This document shows, piece after piece, positions 18,024 to 27,403 of a stretch of DNA of 64,000 bases. Source of the stretch: an uncultured SAR116 cluster alpha proteobacterium. GTDB lineage: Bacteria > Pseudomonadota > Alphaproteobacteria > Puniceispirillales > Marisalimonadaceae. The DNA lies in NCBI GenBank assembly GCA_902528415.1, contig CABZSR010000001.1:62001-126000 (forward strand), read 5' to 3'. The translations under genes were made by a program, and so were the position numbers. The notes beneath the pieces were generated by a model. The model did not search any database, had not been told where the DNA came from, and saw only the letters and a list, made by a program, of their open reading frames with translations. Within the stretch, counting starts at the first letter, position 1; every line of letters starts with the position of its first letter.

Positions 18024-18803
18024 ATGTCTAAAATAAGTCGCAAAGCAGTAATTACAGGAAGTAGCAAAGGTATTGGTAAAGCTATAGCTGAACGATTTGC
18101 TCAAGAAAATATTGATGTTTATTTACTAGCGTCCAATGAAAAAAATCTGCAGAAAACAACATCCGAATTAAAAAGTAAATTTAAAGTAAATATATATTAT
18201 CACGCATCTGATTTAAAAACAAAGTCAGGATGTGAGAGTGCTATTAAAGCAATTGAAAATGAATTTACTGATTTTGATACTTTGATATTTAGCGCTGGAG
18301 CTACAAAAAGTGGTGACTTCTTAGAGCAGCCTATTGAAGATTTTGAAGATGGTTTTGCTCTAAAATTTTATAGCGCAGTTAGATTGTCAAAAGCATTTTG
18401 GCCAACTCTTTCTAAAAATAAAGGATGGATTGTTTCAATTAATGGGGCAATGAGTCATTCACCAGATCCTTTTTTTATGGTTGGTGGAGCTGTTAATGCT
18501 GCCTTCTTAAATTTTTCAAAGGCTTTATCTAAAAAAGGTTTAAGTGATGGTGTAAATGTAAACTCTATTAATCCTGGAATGACGTCAACTGATCGTTTAA
18601 TAACTATCATTCAGAGTAATGCAGATAGAGAAGGGATAAGTTTTGCTGAAGCAGAAAAAAAAGCTCTCAATAATATTGGATTAGACAGATTTGGTACACC
18701 TAAAGAGGTCGCTGAATTGACTTATTTTCTATGTGATCCAAAGATGCGTCATCTTACTGGCACTGAAATTAATTTAGACGGCGGAAAAAAAACAACTATA
18801 TAA
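18024..18803 (+). CDS. short-chain dehydrogenase/reductase-like protein lacking the catalytic tetrad
   Basis: This 259-residue Rossmann protein has an intact cofactor motif (TGSSKGIGKAIAERF, residues 11-25), the NAG-like SAGA at 90-93 and a C-terminal INLDGGK. By alignment from memory, the catalytic tetrad Asn-Ser-Tyr-Lys is replaced by Lys114, Gly141, Gly154 and Asn158 (segment FFMVGGAVNAAFLNFSKAL). The Tyr-x3-Lys pair is therefore absent. It may bind NAD(P) without classical SDR catalysis or use another mechanism. AGGAG lies six bases before the ATG. The TPP enzyme gene follows after 19 bases, so the two likely act together. Function is unknown. Confidence 0.85.
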   Translation: MSKISRKAVITGSSKGIGKAIAERFAQENIDVYLLASNEKNLQKTTSELKSKFKVNIYYHASDLKTKSGCESAIKAIENEFTDFDTLIFSAGATKSGDFLEQPIEDFEDGFALKFYSAVRLSKAFWPTLSKNKGWIVSINGAMSHSPDPFFMVGGAVNAAFLNFSKALSKKGLSDGVNVNSINPGMTSTDRLITIIQSNADREGISFAEAEKKALNNIGLDRFGTPKEVAELTYFLCDPKMRHLTGTEINLDGGKKTTI

Positions 18804-18822
18804 AATCAAGGAAATTTAAATT

Positions 18823-20490
18823 ATGGTAAGGAAAGCTGCTTCAGTTTTTGTTCAAACTTTGAAAAATCACGGAGTTAATAGATTCTTTTGTGTTCCCGGT
18901 GAATCATATTTGTCTGTAATGGACGAATTATTATACTCACCTGGAATAGACGTTGTTACTTGCAGGCATGAAGGTGGAGCTGGATTTATGGCTGTAGCTG
19001 ACGCAAAATGTACAGGTAAAGCTGGCGTTGCATTTGTCAGCAGAGGACCTGGAGCAACAAATGCTTCGATCTCTGTTCACTCGGCACATCAAGGTGGAGT
19101 GCCAATGGTCCTATTTATTGGACAAGTAAATAGGATTAGTACTGGTAAAATGCATTTGCAAGAGATGGATTTTGTGAAGACATTTTCTGACATGGCCAAA
19201 CATGTAGAGCAAATTAACACACCAAGTGAGATTGCGAATGTAACTGCTAGGGCTTTCCACATTGCTGAAAGTGGCATTCCAGGGCCCGTAGTAATAGCTA
19301 TACCAACAGATGTATTAGAGGCAAAAGTTGAAATATATGATGTAAAAAGAATTAAAATCAATCCACCATTAGCTTTTCCAGAAAAAGTTGTAGAAGTATC
19401 AAATATCTTATCATCTGCAAAAAAGCCCGTATTGGTAGTAGGAGGTCAAGTACACACATCTAGTAAGGCAAGAGAACTTGTTAGAAACATATCTGAAGTC
19501 CATAATTTACCAGTTTTATGTACTTATGAGCATCAAGATATCCTTTCTCATAATCACTCACACTATGCTGGTGAATTAGGTTTACGACCTCCAGAACCTA
19601 TAAGAAAAAATGCTTTGGAAGCAGACGTTGTATTAGTAGTTGGGCATCGATTTAATGGTGTCCCAAATATGGCTTATAAGTTTCCATCATCAGATCAGAC
19701 TTTTATACATGTATTACCAGATCCCAATACAATTGGAAAAATATTTAGAACAGATATGAGTGTTGTTGCTGATTCAGAAAATTTTCTTGAACAGTTATTA
19801 AATTTAAAAAGTAGGAATGTTAGTGTTGAACGAAATGAGTGGGTGACCTTATGTCATCAACGTTATTTACATAACGATGCAACTCAACCTCCCAAAAATG
19901 CTAGTGATGGGCTTGATTTTGCTCACTTAATTGACGCATTAGGTGAACTTGCACCAAAAGATTCTGTTATAACGAATGACGCAGGCAATTTTACAAGTTG
20001 GATGCACCATAGGTTTCCTTTTAGATCTTCCATGACACTTATTGGATCAGAGATTGGTGCTATGGGGATGGGAATCCCAGCAGGTATTGCAGCTGCTTTA
20101 AGGTTTCCAGACAGACAAGTTTTCTCAATCGTTGGAGATGGTGGAGCTTTGATGACAGGATCTGAACTTGCTACGGCAGTAGCACAAAATGCAAATATTA
20201 GAGTTATAATTGCAAATAATCAACATTATGGGACTATTCGCTATCATCAAGAAGTACATTTTCCCACCAGAGATCATCACGCTACAAATTTAGTTAATCC
20301 AGACTTTGCTAAGTATGGAGAAAGCTTTGGTTTAAGATGCTTTACTATTGAAAAAATTGAAGAAATTGTACCTGCTATACAAGAAGCAATGGAAGTGAAC
20401 GGACCATCGTTAATAGAATTTAAAATGAGCCTTGAATTAAATACAAGCACAACAACAATTTCTCAGCTTCAAATGAATATAAATAATTAA
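18823..20490 (+). CDS. thiamine diphosphate-dependent enzyme, acetolactate synthase large-subunit-like
   Basis: This 555-residue protein has all three domains of the acetolactate synthase/benzoylformate decarboxylase family. Glu50 in CRHEGGAGFMA is the catalytic glutamate that activates TPP. The central cofactor-like domain spans ~190-330. The TPP/Mg motif is GDGGALMTGSE at 438-448, ending with NN at 465-466. GAMGMGIPAGIAAAL is also typical. There is no regulatory subunit gene (ilvN) beside it, and its partner is an SDR-like protein, so it is probably a catabolic 2-keto acid lyase or carboligase and not the valine pathway enzyme. The substrate is not evident. Confidence 0.88.
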   Translation: MVRKAASVFVQTLKNHGVNRFFCVPGESYLSVMDELLYSPGIDVVTCRHEGGAGFMAVADAKCTGKAGVAFVSRGPGATNASISVHSAHQGGVPMVLFIGQVNRISTGKMHLQEMDFVKTFSDMAKHVEQINTPSEIANVTARAFHIAESGIPGPVVIAIPTDVLEAKVEIYDVKRIKINPPLAFPEKVVEVSNILSSAKKPVLVVGGQVHTSSKARELVRNISEVHNLPVLCTYEHQDILSHNHSHYAGELGLRPPEPIRKNALEADVVLVVGHRFNGVPNMAYKFPSSDQTFIHVLPDPNTIGKIFRTDMSVVADSENFLEQLLNLKSRNVSVERNEWVTLCHQRYLHNDATQPPKNASDGLDFAHLIDALGELAPKDSVITNDAGNFTSWMHHRFPFRSSMTLIGSEIGAMGMGIPAGIAAALRFPDRQVFSIVGDGGALMTGSELATAVAQNANIRVIIANNQHYGTIRYHQEVHFPTRDHHATNLVNPDFAKYGESFGLRCFTIEKIEEIVPAIQEAMEVNGPSLIEFKMSLELNTSTTTISQLQMNINN

Positions 20491-20515
20491 CTTATTAATA
20501 GTAAGATTTTATGAT

Positions 20516-21361
20516 TTATCTTTTAAGGACTTTATAAACTTCAGTATGATCTGAATTTTCTCCAAGTTCTGCTAAGGATTTTGAAAGATAATTTGAAACA
20601 TTCTCAGACAAAGGCTTATCGGCTGATAAATCTTTGATTAAACTATCTGCAATTGATACATCTTTGAGCATTAAATCAAGCGCAAAACCTGAATTAAACT
20701 TTTCTGATATAACAAACTTATCCAATTTTACTTCAGTTGTATTATTTTTTCCAGTAGCTCCATTTATTATTTTTAAGAAATTATCTGGATCAATACCAAA
20801 AGATTTAGCAGTAGCTAAAGCCTCAAAACTTGCTATTAAACCTGCCGCAGATACGTAATTATTCAAAGCTTTTATAGCGTGACCAGATCCCAATGGACCT
20901 GCATATTGCACTTTCCCCATGACAGATAATAACTCTTGTACACTTTCAATGTGATCTTCGTTACCACCTGTCATTATCATTAGCTCTCCAATTTTAGCTC
21001 TTGAAACTCCTCCCGAAACTGGCGCATCTAAAAATTTAACATTTTTAATTTTTAATTTTTTTCCTAACAGCTTTGTATCTCTAGGATCACTTGAAGACAT
21101 ATCTATTAAAATTGATTTAATATTATTTTGTAGTAATTTATCTGTTACATCAGCAACTATTTTACCATCAGGTAACATGAAAATTATAACATCAAGATTA
21201 CTCAAGTCTCTAATATTAGAAACCTGTTTAATACCAGAGGATTTGTCAATTTTAGTATGTATATCATAACCAAAAACATGATAACCAGCACTTACGATTA
21301 AAGGAGCCATAACAGATCCCATAGCACCAAGACCTATAAATCCAACATTATTTATTTTCAT
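20516..21361 (-). CDS. 3-hydroxyisobutyrate dehydrogenase family NAD(P)-dependent oxidoreductase
   Basis: This 281-residue beta-hydroxyacid dehydrogenase oxidises a 3-hydroxy acid such as hydroxyisobutyrate, or reduces tartronate semialdehyde. The dinucleotide motif GFIGLGAMGSVMAP is at residues 7-20. The substrate motif DAPVSGGVSRAKIGELMIM is at 112-130. The catalytic Lys164 lies in GSGHAIKALNNYV. It is four bases downstream of the CoA-transferase gene and probably in one operon with it. It converges with the TPP enzyme gene. Which hydroxy acid it uses cannot be read from the sequence. Confidence 0.9.
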   Translation of the reverse strand: MKINNVGFIGLGAMGSVMAPLIVSAGYHVFGYDIHTKIDKSSGIKQVSNIRDLSNLDVIIFMLPDGKIVADVTDKLLQNNIKSILIDMSSSDPRDTKLLGKKLKIKNVKFLDAPVSGGVSRAKIGELMIMTGGNEDHIESVQELLSVMGKVQYAGPLGSGHAIKALNNYVSAAGLIASFEALATAKSFGIDPDNFLKIINGATGKNNTTEVKLDKFVISEKFNSGFALDLMLKDVSIADSLIKDLSADKPLSENVSNYLSKSLAELGENSDHTEVYKVLKR

Positions 21362-21364
21362 AAT

Positions 21365-22585
21365 TTAACTTTCATCTATGTATATTTTAATTACACCCTT
21401 AGAAGCCAGATTATCAATTTCAAATTCTGAAAACCCTAAATCAGATAAAATATCTTTCGTGTTTTCTCCTAGATTAGGAGCATGTAATGGACCTTCATTT
21501 CTATCTTCGTCAAATTCTACTGGAAAACTTGGATATAATAAATCACCTTCCGTAGGATGTTGGTTCTTTTTAAAAAAATTCGTTTTCTTTAAATGTTCAT
21601 CATGAAAAATATCTTCTGGAAAATTCACTTTAGTTGCTGGGATATCATTTTGTTTTAAATTTTTAATCCAATAATCAGTTTTTTCTTTTTCTAATGCTTT
21701 TGACATAATAAAATATATTTGATTAATATTTTCATTTCTAGATTTCGCTGTCGAATATTTAGGATCTTGAAAAATAATTTCTTTTTTAATTAATTTAAAA
21801 AATCTTAACCACTGTTCATCGCTATACGGCATGACAGCAATATAACCATCTTGAGTTTTGTAAGGTCTTCTATTTGGTGAAGATTGTCTTGGATAAATAG
21901 GAGGCGCTTTTGGAGGAACAAAGTTATAACCATATAAATGCTCCACAAGTGTAAAATCAACCATTGTCTCCATCATAGGCACCTCAACTTGAGTTCCAAT
22001 ACCTTTTTTTTCTCGTTGAAATAATGCACTGATAATTGACATTCCCAGCATAAGGCCAGTTACTTTGTCAGCAGTTGCACCTGAAGTATAACTTGGTTGA
22101 TTAGAGTAAACTTCTTGATAACCTGCCATTCCACTTATTGCTTGAATTGTATCGTCAAAAGCGGGCAGCCCTGAATAAGGTCCTTTAGAAGAAAAACCTA
22201 CGGCATTAGCGGTTATAATTTTAGGATTAATTTTTTTAAAATGTGAGTGTGTTAAACCAATTTTTTTTAATGCAACTTTTCTTATGTTAGAAACAAAAAC
22301 GTCTGAGATTTTGATTAGTTTATAAATAATTAACCGACCTTCTGGTGACTTCAAGTCTATACAAACACTTTTTTTATTTCTATTTATATTTAAAAAAACT
22401 GCCCCCATTCCCTTATTTACACTAGGACCAATATGTCTGGTTATGTCACCGTTTATGGTCTCTATTTTAATTATTTCTGCTCCCATATCTGCTAGCAACT
22501 TTGTACAATATGGAACCATTAATACAGAAGATGCGTCAATAATTTTGATACCTTTTAAAGGCCCTTCATTCATGCCAGCATCCAT
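21365..22585 (-). CDS. CaiB/BaiF family (class III) CoA-transferase
   Basis: This 406-residue protein moves CoA between carboxylic acids through an aspartyl-CoA thioester. Family marks are LADMGAEIIKIE, SDVFVSNIR, GFSSKGPYSGLPAFDDTIQA with the likely catalytic Asp144, and QVEVPMMETMVDF. A second possible start is the ATG at 22573, with GGA seven bases upstream; the protein would then begin MNEGPLKG, the usual place. It is followed directly by the hydroxyacid dehydrogenase gene. Family members act on oxalate, succinate, carnitine, mesaconate and others; the substrate here is open. Confidence 0.9.
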   Translation of the reverse strand: MDAGMNEGPLKGIKIIDASSVLMVPYCTKLLADMGAEIIKIETINGDITRHIGPSVNKGMGAVFLNINRNKKSVCIDLKSPEGRLIIYKLIKISDVFVSNIRKVALKKIGLTHSHFKKINPKIITANAVGFSSKGPYSGLPAFDDTIQAISGMAGYQEVYSNQPSYTSGATADKVTGLMLGMSIISALFQREKKGIGTQVEVPMMETMVDFTLVEHLYGYNFVPPKAPPIYPRQSSPNRRPYKTQDGYIAVMPYSDEQWLRFFKLIKKEIIFQDPKYSTAKSRNENINQIYFIMSKALEKEKTDYWIKNLKQNDIPATKVNFPEDIFHDEHLKKTNFFKKNQHPTEGDLLYPSFPVEFDEDRNEGPLHAPNLGENTKDILSDLGFSEFEIDNLASKGVIKIYIDES

Positions 22586-22705
22586 TCATTTTTTAAAAAA
22601 TTTATCTCATAAGTATAAGTTTAGAAAAACTAATCTTAGTTACAAGACTTTTCAATAATTATTGTATAAAACTAGGTGATTAATAAATATTTTATTAGGT
22701 AGAAA

Positions 22706-23350
22706 ATGCTTTATCTTAAAGATCTAACAATACAAAGAGGTAACAAAATCGTATTTTCTAATTTTAATGCGGTCATTAGATCTGGATATACAACTCTTAT
22801 AAAAGGTAAAAATGGGTCTGGTAAATCTACATTATTACGAGCTATTGCTGGATTTACTCCATTAGAAAGAGGAACAATAAAACAAGATAAAAAAGATATT
22901 TTTGAAAATAATGAAGAATGGGTTAAAAATTTAATTTTTTTAGATACCAAGAACGGCCTATCAAAGGATTTAACAGTTGCTGAAAACCTTAATGCTTGGT
23001 TAACAATGAAAGGATGGTCATCTAATAAAGAAATTATAAAAATGGCACTAAAAAGTGTAGGCATGGAAAAATATGCTGAATTATACATTTCGCAGTGTTC
23101 TGAAGGCTTAAAAAAAAGAGCTGCTTTATCTAGATTATATATTTCATTTATTAATAAAGTTGATTTTTGGATATTGGACGAACCAACTAATGAATTAGAT
23201 ACAACAAGCTTGGTTTTATTTAAGAAATTAGTTTTTAATTTTTTAGAACAAAAGGGAACAATTATTATAGCTAGTCATGATCAAACTATAATTGAAAAAA
23301 ATTTTTATACTCTAGATTTAGATGAATTAAAAAAACAGAGGGTTTCATGA
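22706..23350 (+). CDS. ccmA: heme exporter ATP-binding protein CcmA
   Basis: This is the ATPase of the CcmABCD complex, which releases holo-CcmE so that heme can be attached to apocytochrome c (System I). The 214-residue protein has Walker A GKNGSGKST (residues 34-42), the signature CSEGLKKRAALSR and Walker B DFWILDEPTNELD, followed by the switch His in IASHD. It is the first gene of a nine-gene operon. ccmB overlaps it by four bases (ATGA), which implies coupled translation. Confidence 0.95.
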   Translation: MLYLKDLTIQRGNKIVFSNFNAVIRSGYTTLIKGKNGSGKSTLLRAIAGFTPLERGTIKQDKKDIFENNEEWVKNLIFLDTKNGLSKDLTVAENLNAWLTMKGWSSNKEIIKMALKSVGMEKYAELYISQCSEGLKKRAALSRLYISFINKVDFWILDEPTNELDTTSLVLFKKLVFNFLEQKGTIIIASHDQTIIEKNFYTLDLDELKKQRVS

Positions 23351-24039
23351 ATTCAGTTTACACTAGCTGGTCAAGTATATTCATTGCTCATGTTAAAAGA
23401 GATATACTAACAAACTCGCGTTCATTAATTGATTTGATCTCCATAGTTGGTTTTATGATCTTGATTATTATATTATTTCCACTTGGACTTGGTCCTATTC
23501 AAGAAAAATTAAATATAGTGTCAAACGCTGTTATTTGGGTTGGTTTAATTTTAGCAATAATGCCCTCTTTAGAAAAATTATTACAAAAAGATTTTGAAAA
23601 TGGATGGTTAGATCAAATTGCTACAAGCCCAATTCCTTTAGAAGTAGTTATGTTGTCTAAAGGAATATCATATTGGTTGATCATATTAATTCCATTAATA
23701 ATAACGTCACCAATATTCGCAATATTACTTGATATGGATTTAAAAAATATTCCTTGGCTTGTTATTAGTATTTCATCAGGTAGTCTTGCAATTTCACTGA
23801 TTGGGTTAAGTGGCTCAGCATTAATTTTAGGAGCAAGAAGAGGAAATATTTTACTACCTATATTGATCATACCACTAATGACACCTATTTTAATATTTGG
23901 AGTTGGCGTCAATGAGGCTATAAAAATAAATGCATCACCGTATGGAAATTTGTTCTTATTATTAGCGTTAACTCTAGTATATTTAGTTATCTCACCATTC
24001 ATTTCAGCTTTGTTAGTAAGAATAGCTATTGGACGGTGA
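23347..24039 (+). CDS. ccmB: heme exporter membrane protein CcmB
   Basis: This 230-residue inner-membrane protein has six hydrophobic helices. It is the permease-like partner of CcmA in cytochrome c maturation. Recognisable segments are FENGWLDQIATSPIPLE, the GSALILGARRG loop, and LLPILIIPLMTPILIFG. Length matches the family (about 220). It overlaps ccmA by four bases and precedes ccmC by 39 bases. What it transports, if anything, is still debated for the family. Confidence 0.94.
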   Translation: MNSVYTSWSSIFIAHVKRDILTNSRSLIDLISIVGFMILIIILFPLGLGPIQEKLNIVSNAVIWVGLILAIMPSLEKLLQKDFENGWLDQIATSPIPLEVVMLSKGISYWLIILIPLIITSPIFAILLDMDLKNIPWLVISISSGSLAISLIGLSGSALILGARRGNILLPILIIPLMTPILIFGVGVNEAIKINASPYGNLFLLLALTLVYLVISPFISALLVRIAIGR

Positions 24040-24078
24040 TAAGAATATATAAAATTGATTTATGAAAGTTTAATATAA

Positions 24079-24810
24079 ATGTTTGATTGGTTGGCTAATC
24101 CAAATAGGTTTAAAAAAATTACAAATAAGCTTGAGCCATCACTATTGGTAATTTCATTATTATTCATTATTTTCGGATTATATTTTAGCCTTTTCGATAG
24201 TCCTAAGGATTATCAACAAGGTGATGCTGTAAGGATAATGTATGTACATGTTCCTTCAGCTTGGCTTGCTTCGTTTTTATATTTAAGTTTAGCTATATCA
24301 TCTATTTTTTATTTAGTCTGGAAACACCCATTAGCAGATTTGATTTCAAGTTCAATTGCTCCTATTGGGGCTTTGTTCTCTATATTAACATTAATAACGG
24401 GATCATTGTGGGGAAAGCCAATGTGGGGAACTTGGTGGGTGTGGGATGCCAGGTTGACCTCAATGCTAATATTATTTTTTTTCTACTTGGGATTTATTTT
24501 ATTACATAACGCTTTTGAGAGAAAAGTCGATGGTTCTAAATCCGCATCCGTACTTGCTATAATTGGAATAATAAATCTACCTATAATAAAATTTTCTGTT
24601 GATTGGTGGCACACGCTACATCAACCATCGAGTATACTAAAGTTTGACGGTCCTTCTATCGACAACCAGATGTTACTTCCATTAACTTTAATGATAATAG
24701 GGTTTGGTCTTTTTTCTCTTTATTTAATAATTGTTAATGTTAAGACAAAGTTAATTGAGAAAAAATGTGAGGCACTTATATTAAAATTAAATCTTAAAGA
24801 ACTTTCGTAG
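24079..24810 (+). CDS. ccmC: heme handling protein CcmC
   Basis: CcmC binds heme at the periplasmic face and loads it onto CcmE. The 243-residue protein has six membrane helices and the tryptophan-rich WWD loop, here WGTWWVWDARLTSM (~residues 117-130). Conserved flanking histidines are in MYVHVPSAWLA and WWHTLHQPSS. It lies between ccmB and the very small ccmD. Confidence 0.96.
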   Translation: MFDWLANPNRFKKITNKLEPSLLVISLLFIIFGLYFSLFDSPKDYQQGDAVRIMYVHVPSAWLASFLYLSLAISSIFYLVWKHPLADLISSSIAPIGALFSILTLITGSLWGKPMWGTWWVWDARLTSMLILFFFYLGFILLHNAFERKVDGSKSASVLAIIGIINLPIIKFSVDWWHTLHQPSSILKFDGPSIDNQMLLPLTLMIIGFGLFSLYLIIVNVKTKLIEKKCEALILKLNLKELS

Positions 24811-24822
24811 ATTGGTTATAAT

Positions 24823-24981
24823 ATGCATATAACACCTTGGATATTTGAAAGTTATAATCTTTATATATTACCTAGCTATATTTTAACTTTGTTATGTATT
24901 GGCTTTTTATTTATTCGGTCGATTTACCAATCAAAAAAAGCAAAAAAGTTATTAGAAAAATTGTTAAATTCTGATAATTAA
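24823..24981 (+). CDS. ccmD: heme exporter accessory protein CcmD
   Basis: This is a 52-residue frame starting ATGCATATAACACC, 12 bases after the ccmC stop and before ccmE. It encodes one membrane helix (ILPSYILTLLCIGFLFIRSI) followed by a lysine-rich cytoplasmic tail (QSKKAKKLLEKLL), the usual CcmD layout. CcmD joins CcmABC and is needed to release holo-CcmE. Sequence identity in this family is low, so the assignment depends mainly on size, topology and exact position. Confidence 0.85.
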   Translation: MHITPWIFESYNLYILPSYILTLLCIGFLFIRSIYQSKKAKKLLEKLLNSDN

Positions 24982-25008
24982 TGTTTCCTTAAATTCAAAG
25001 TGGACTAA

Positions 25009-25455
25009 ATGAACCCTAAATATAAACGTCTTTTAATATTATTTTTAATTTTAAGTATTCTTGGGGTGGCCACTAAACTAGTTTTAATGGCTCTTGAAGA
25101 AAATATTATTTATTTTTACACTCCAAATGAATTAAAAAAGAAATATGGTAATGTTAAAAATATTGAGAACAAAATTAGAATTGGAGGCCTGGTACTTGAA
25201 GATTCTGTAGTAATTAATAAGAATGAATCAATTTTTGAAATTACCGATAAGAAAGATAATATAAAAGTTTTTTTTAAAGGACAACTTCCAGATTTATTCA
25301 GAGAAGGTCAGGGTATAGTGGCTGAGGGTATTTTGAAAGATAATAAGTTAATTGCCAACCAAGTTCTAGCAAAACATGATGAGAACTATATGCCACCAGA
25401 AGTCGCAGACGCTCTAATCAAAAGTGGTGTGTGGCAGGGAGAAAAGAAAAAATGA
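25009..25455 (+). CDS. ccmE: periplasmic heme chaperone CcmE
   Basis: This 148-residue protein has an N-terminal membrane anchor (residues 8-29) and a periplasmic OB-fold domain. The covalent heme ligand is His123 in AKHDENYMPPEV, with Tyr127 in the HxxxY motif. Segments IRIGGLVLEDSV and VFFKGQLPDLFREGQG are typical. It receives heme from CcmC and passes it to CcmF/H. Its stop overlaps the ccmF start by four bases. Confidence 0.96.
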   Translation: MNPKYKRLLILFLILSILGVATKLVLMALEENIIYFYTPNELKKKYGNVKNIENKIRIGGLVLEDSVVINKNESIFEITDKKDNIKVFFKGQLPDLFREGQGIVAEGILKDNKLIANQVLAKHDENYMPPEVADALIKSGVWQGEKKK

Positions 25456-27398
25456 TCCCAGAAATAGGACATATATTTCTTATAATCACCTTTGTTGCAA
25501 CAATCATGCAGATATTATTTTGGATATATAATATCAAATCATTTGATGGCTTTACGGTCCATATTCTTAAAAGGAGTGCCTTAATGAATTTTTTATTTAT
25601 TTTGTCATCTTTTTTTATTTTAACTTATAGCTTTATTATCTCAGATTTTTCTTTGCTACTTGTTTCAAATAATTCACACTCGCTCAAACCCTTAATATAT
25701 AAAATTAGTGGTGTTTGGGGAAATCATGAGGGCTCTCTATTACTTTGGGTATTGATTTTATCCACATTTACTTTTCTAATTTCAATAAAAAATTCTAGTA
25801 TCAACTCCAAACTTCTATCCTCAATAATAGGCGTGCAAACGATAATATTATGCCTTTTCTTAGCTTTTATTCTATTCACCTCTAACCCATTTGAAAGAGT
25901 TCAAGTTCTACCTTTAGATGGACGTGGATTAAACCCGCTACTTCAAGACCCAGGATTAGCCTTACATCCACCTATGCTATATATTGGTTATGTAGGTTTA
26001 TCAGTTTCGTTTTCGTTTGCAGTTGGTGCTCTAATTACAGGTCAAATAAATAAAGAATGGGCCCAGCAAATGATGCCATGGATAACAATTGCTTGGTCAG
26101 CTCTAACAATTGGCATAGCCCTGGGAAGTTGGTGGGCTTATTACGAGTTGGGATGGGGTGGATGGTGGTTTTGGGATCCAGTTGAAAATGCGTCATTTAT
26201 GCCTTGGTTAATTGCAACTGCTTTATTACATTCAGTAAGAGTATTAGAAAAAAAACTTGTATTAATTAATTGGATCATTCTTTTATCAATCTTGGCTTTT
26301 TCATTTTCACTACTAGGAACTTTTATTGTTAGGTCTGGGTTACTAACTTCAGTTCATGCATTTGCATCAGACCCATCTAGAGGAGTTTTTATTTTGATTA
26401 TATTGGCAATCGCCATAGGTGGTCCATTAATTTTGTATGCTTTGAAAAGTTCGTCATTCAAAGAACATAAAGTACAATTTAATTTAATGAGTAAAGAAAG
26501 CGCTATTTTAATGAATAATTTATTTCTGACTACAGCAACAGCTACTGTCCTAATTGGAACTTTATACCCTCTATTTTTAGATGCATTTAATGGTAATAAA
26601 ATTTCTATTGGGCCTGCCTACTATAATGCAACCTTTGCTCCAATTATGGCTCCAGTGGTTTTTTTGATGGCAATTGCCCCCTTGTTAAATTGGAACCAAA
26701 CCAAAAACAAGAATTTATCCAAAAAGTTAATTTTCCTAATTGTAGCAACATTCTTCGGTATGATATGTTTATATATGATTGAACAGTCGTCATTATTCGC
26801 AGTTATATGCGGCTCACTTTCTATTTGGCTTTTTAGTGGTGTAGTAACTGATATTATTTCTAAAATAAAAGAATCCAAAATTAAATTTAATAAATTACGC
26901 CAGTTTTTTTTCTTTATATCAAAAATAAATCTTGGAATTCATTTTGCGCATATAGGAGTTGCAGTATTTTTAGCTGGTGTGACGGGAGAGCAGTTTTTTA
27001 AAACGGAATATAGTGGAAGAAAAAATATAGGAGATGTTTTTAATGTTGGAAATCAATCATTAGAATTTAAAAAGATAGAAATGCTAGACGGTCCTAATTA
27101 CAGATCTCAAACTGCAACCTTTAATCTACTAAAAGATGGTAAGATTATTAATAAACTAAAACCAGAAAAACGTTTTTACCCGACAGAAAAAAGTCAAACA
27201 ACAGAGGCTGCAATCTTAACTGGTTTTTTAGGCGATACATATTTAGTACTGGGAGATGGTAATAAAGAAATTGGTTGGTCAATTAGAGTTTATTTTAATC
27301 CTTTAGTTTCATGGATTTGGGGAGGCGCTTGCCTAATGGCTTTAGGTGGATTGGTATCAATTTTACAAAATAGAAAATCTAGAAAAATAATAAATTAA
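25452..27398 (+). CDS. ccmF: cytochrome c heme lyase subunit CcmF
   Basis: CcmF is the large membrane component that attaches heme to apocytochrome c. With the start at ATG 25452 (ATGA overlap with ccmE) the protein has 648 residues and starts MIPEIGHIFL, as in the family. The WWD domain is ELGWGGWWFWDPVENAS (~residues 235-251). Conserved HxxP and histidine regions appear as VWGNHEGSLLLW and LALHPPMLYIGYVG. It has about 14 membrane helices. A GTG-initiated frame seven codons longer is less likely. Confidence 0.96.
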   Translation: MIPEIGHIFLIITFVATIMQILFWIYNIKSFDGFTVHILKRSALMNFLFILSSFFILTYSFIISDFSLLLVSNNSHSLKPLIYKISGVWGNHEGSLLLWVLILSTFTFLISIKNSSINSKLLSSIIGVQTIILCLFLAFILFTSNPFERVQVLPLDGRGLNPLLQDPGLALHPPMLYIGYVGLSVSFSFAVGALITGQINKEWAQQMMPWITIAWSALTIGIALGSWWAYYELGWGGWWFWDPVENASFMPWLIATALLHSVRVLEKKLVLINWIILLSILAFSFSLLGTFIVRSGLLTSVHAFASDPSRGVFILIILAIAIGGPLILYALKSSSFKEHKVQFNLMSKESAILMNNLFLTTATATVLIGTLYPLFLDAFNGNKISIGPAYYNATFAPIMAPVVFLMAIAPLLNWNQTKNKNLSKKLIFLIVATFFGMICLYMIEQSSLFAVICGSLSIWLFSGVVTDIISKIKESKIKFNKLRQFFFFISKINLGIHFAHIGVAVFLAGVTGEQFFKTEYSGRKNIGDVFNVGNQSLEFKKIEMLDGPNYRSQTATFNLLKDGKIINKLKPEKRFYPTEKSQTTEAAILTGFLGDTYLVLGDGNKEIGWSIRVYFNPLVSWIWGGACLMALGGLVSILQNRKSRKIIN

Positions 27399-27403
27399 AA
27401 GAT

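Noticed and set aside
18823-20490. Calling the TPP enzyme the biosynthetic acetolactate synthase IlvB
   Set aside because: There is no ilvN or other valine/isoleucine gene nearby, and its partner is an unusual SDR-like protein. Only the family level is supported.
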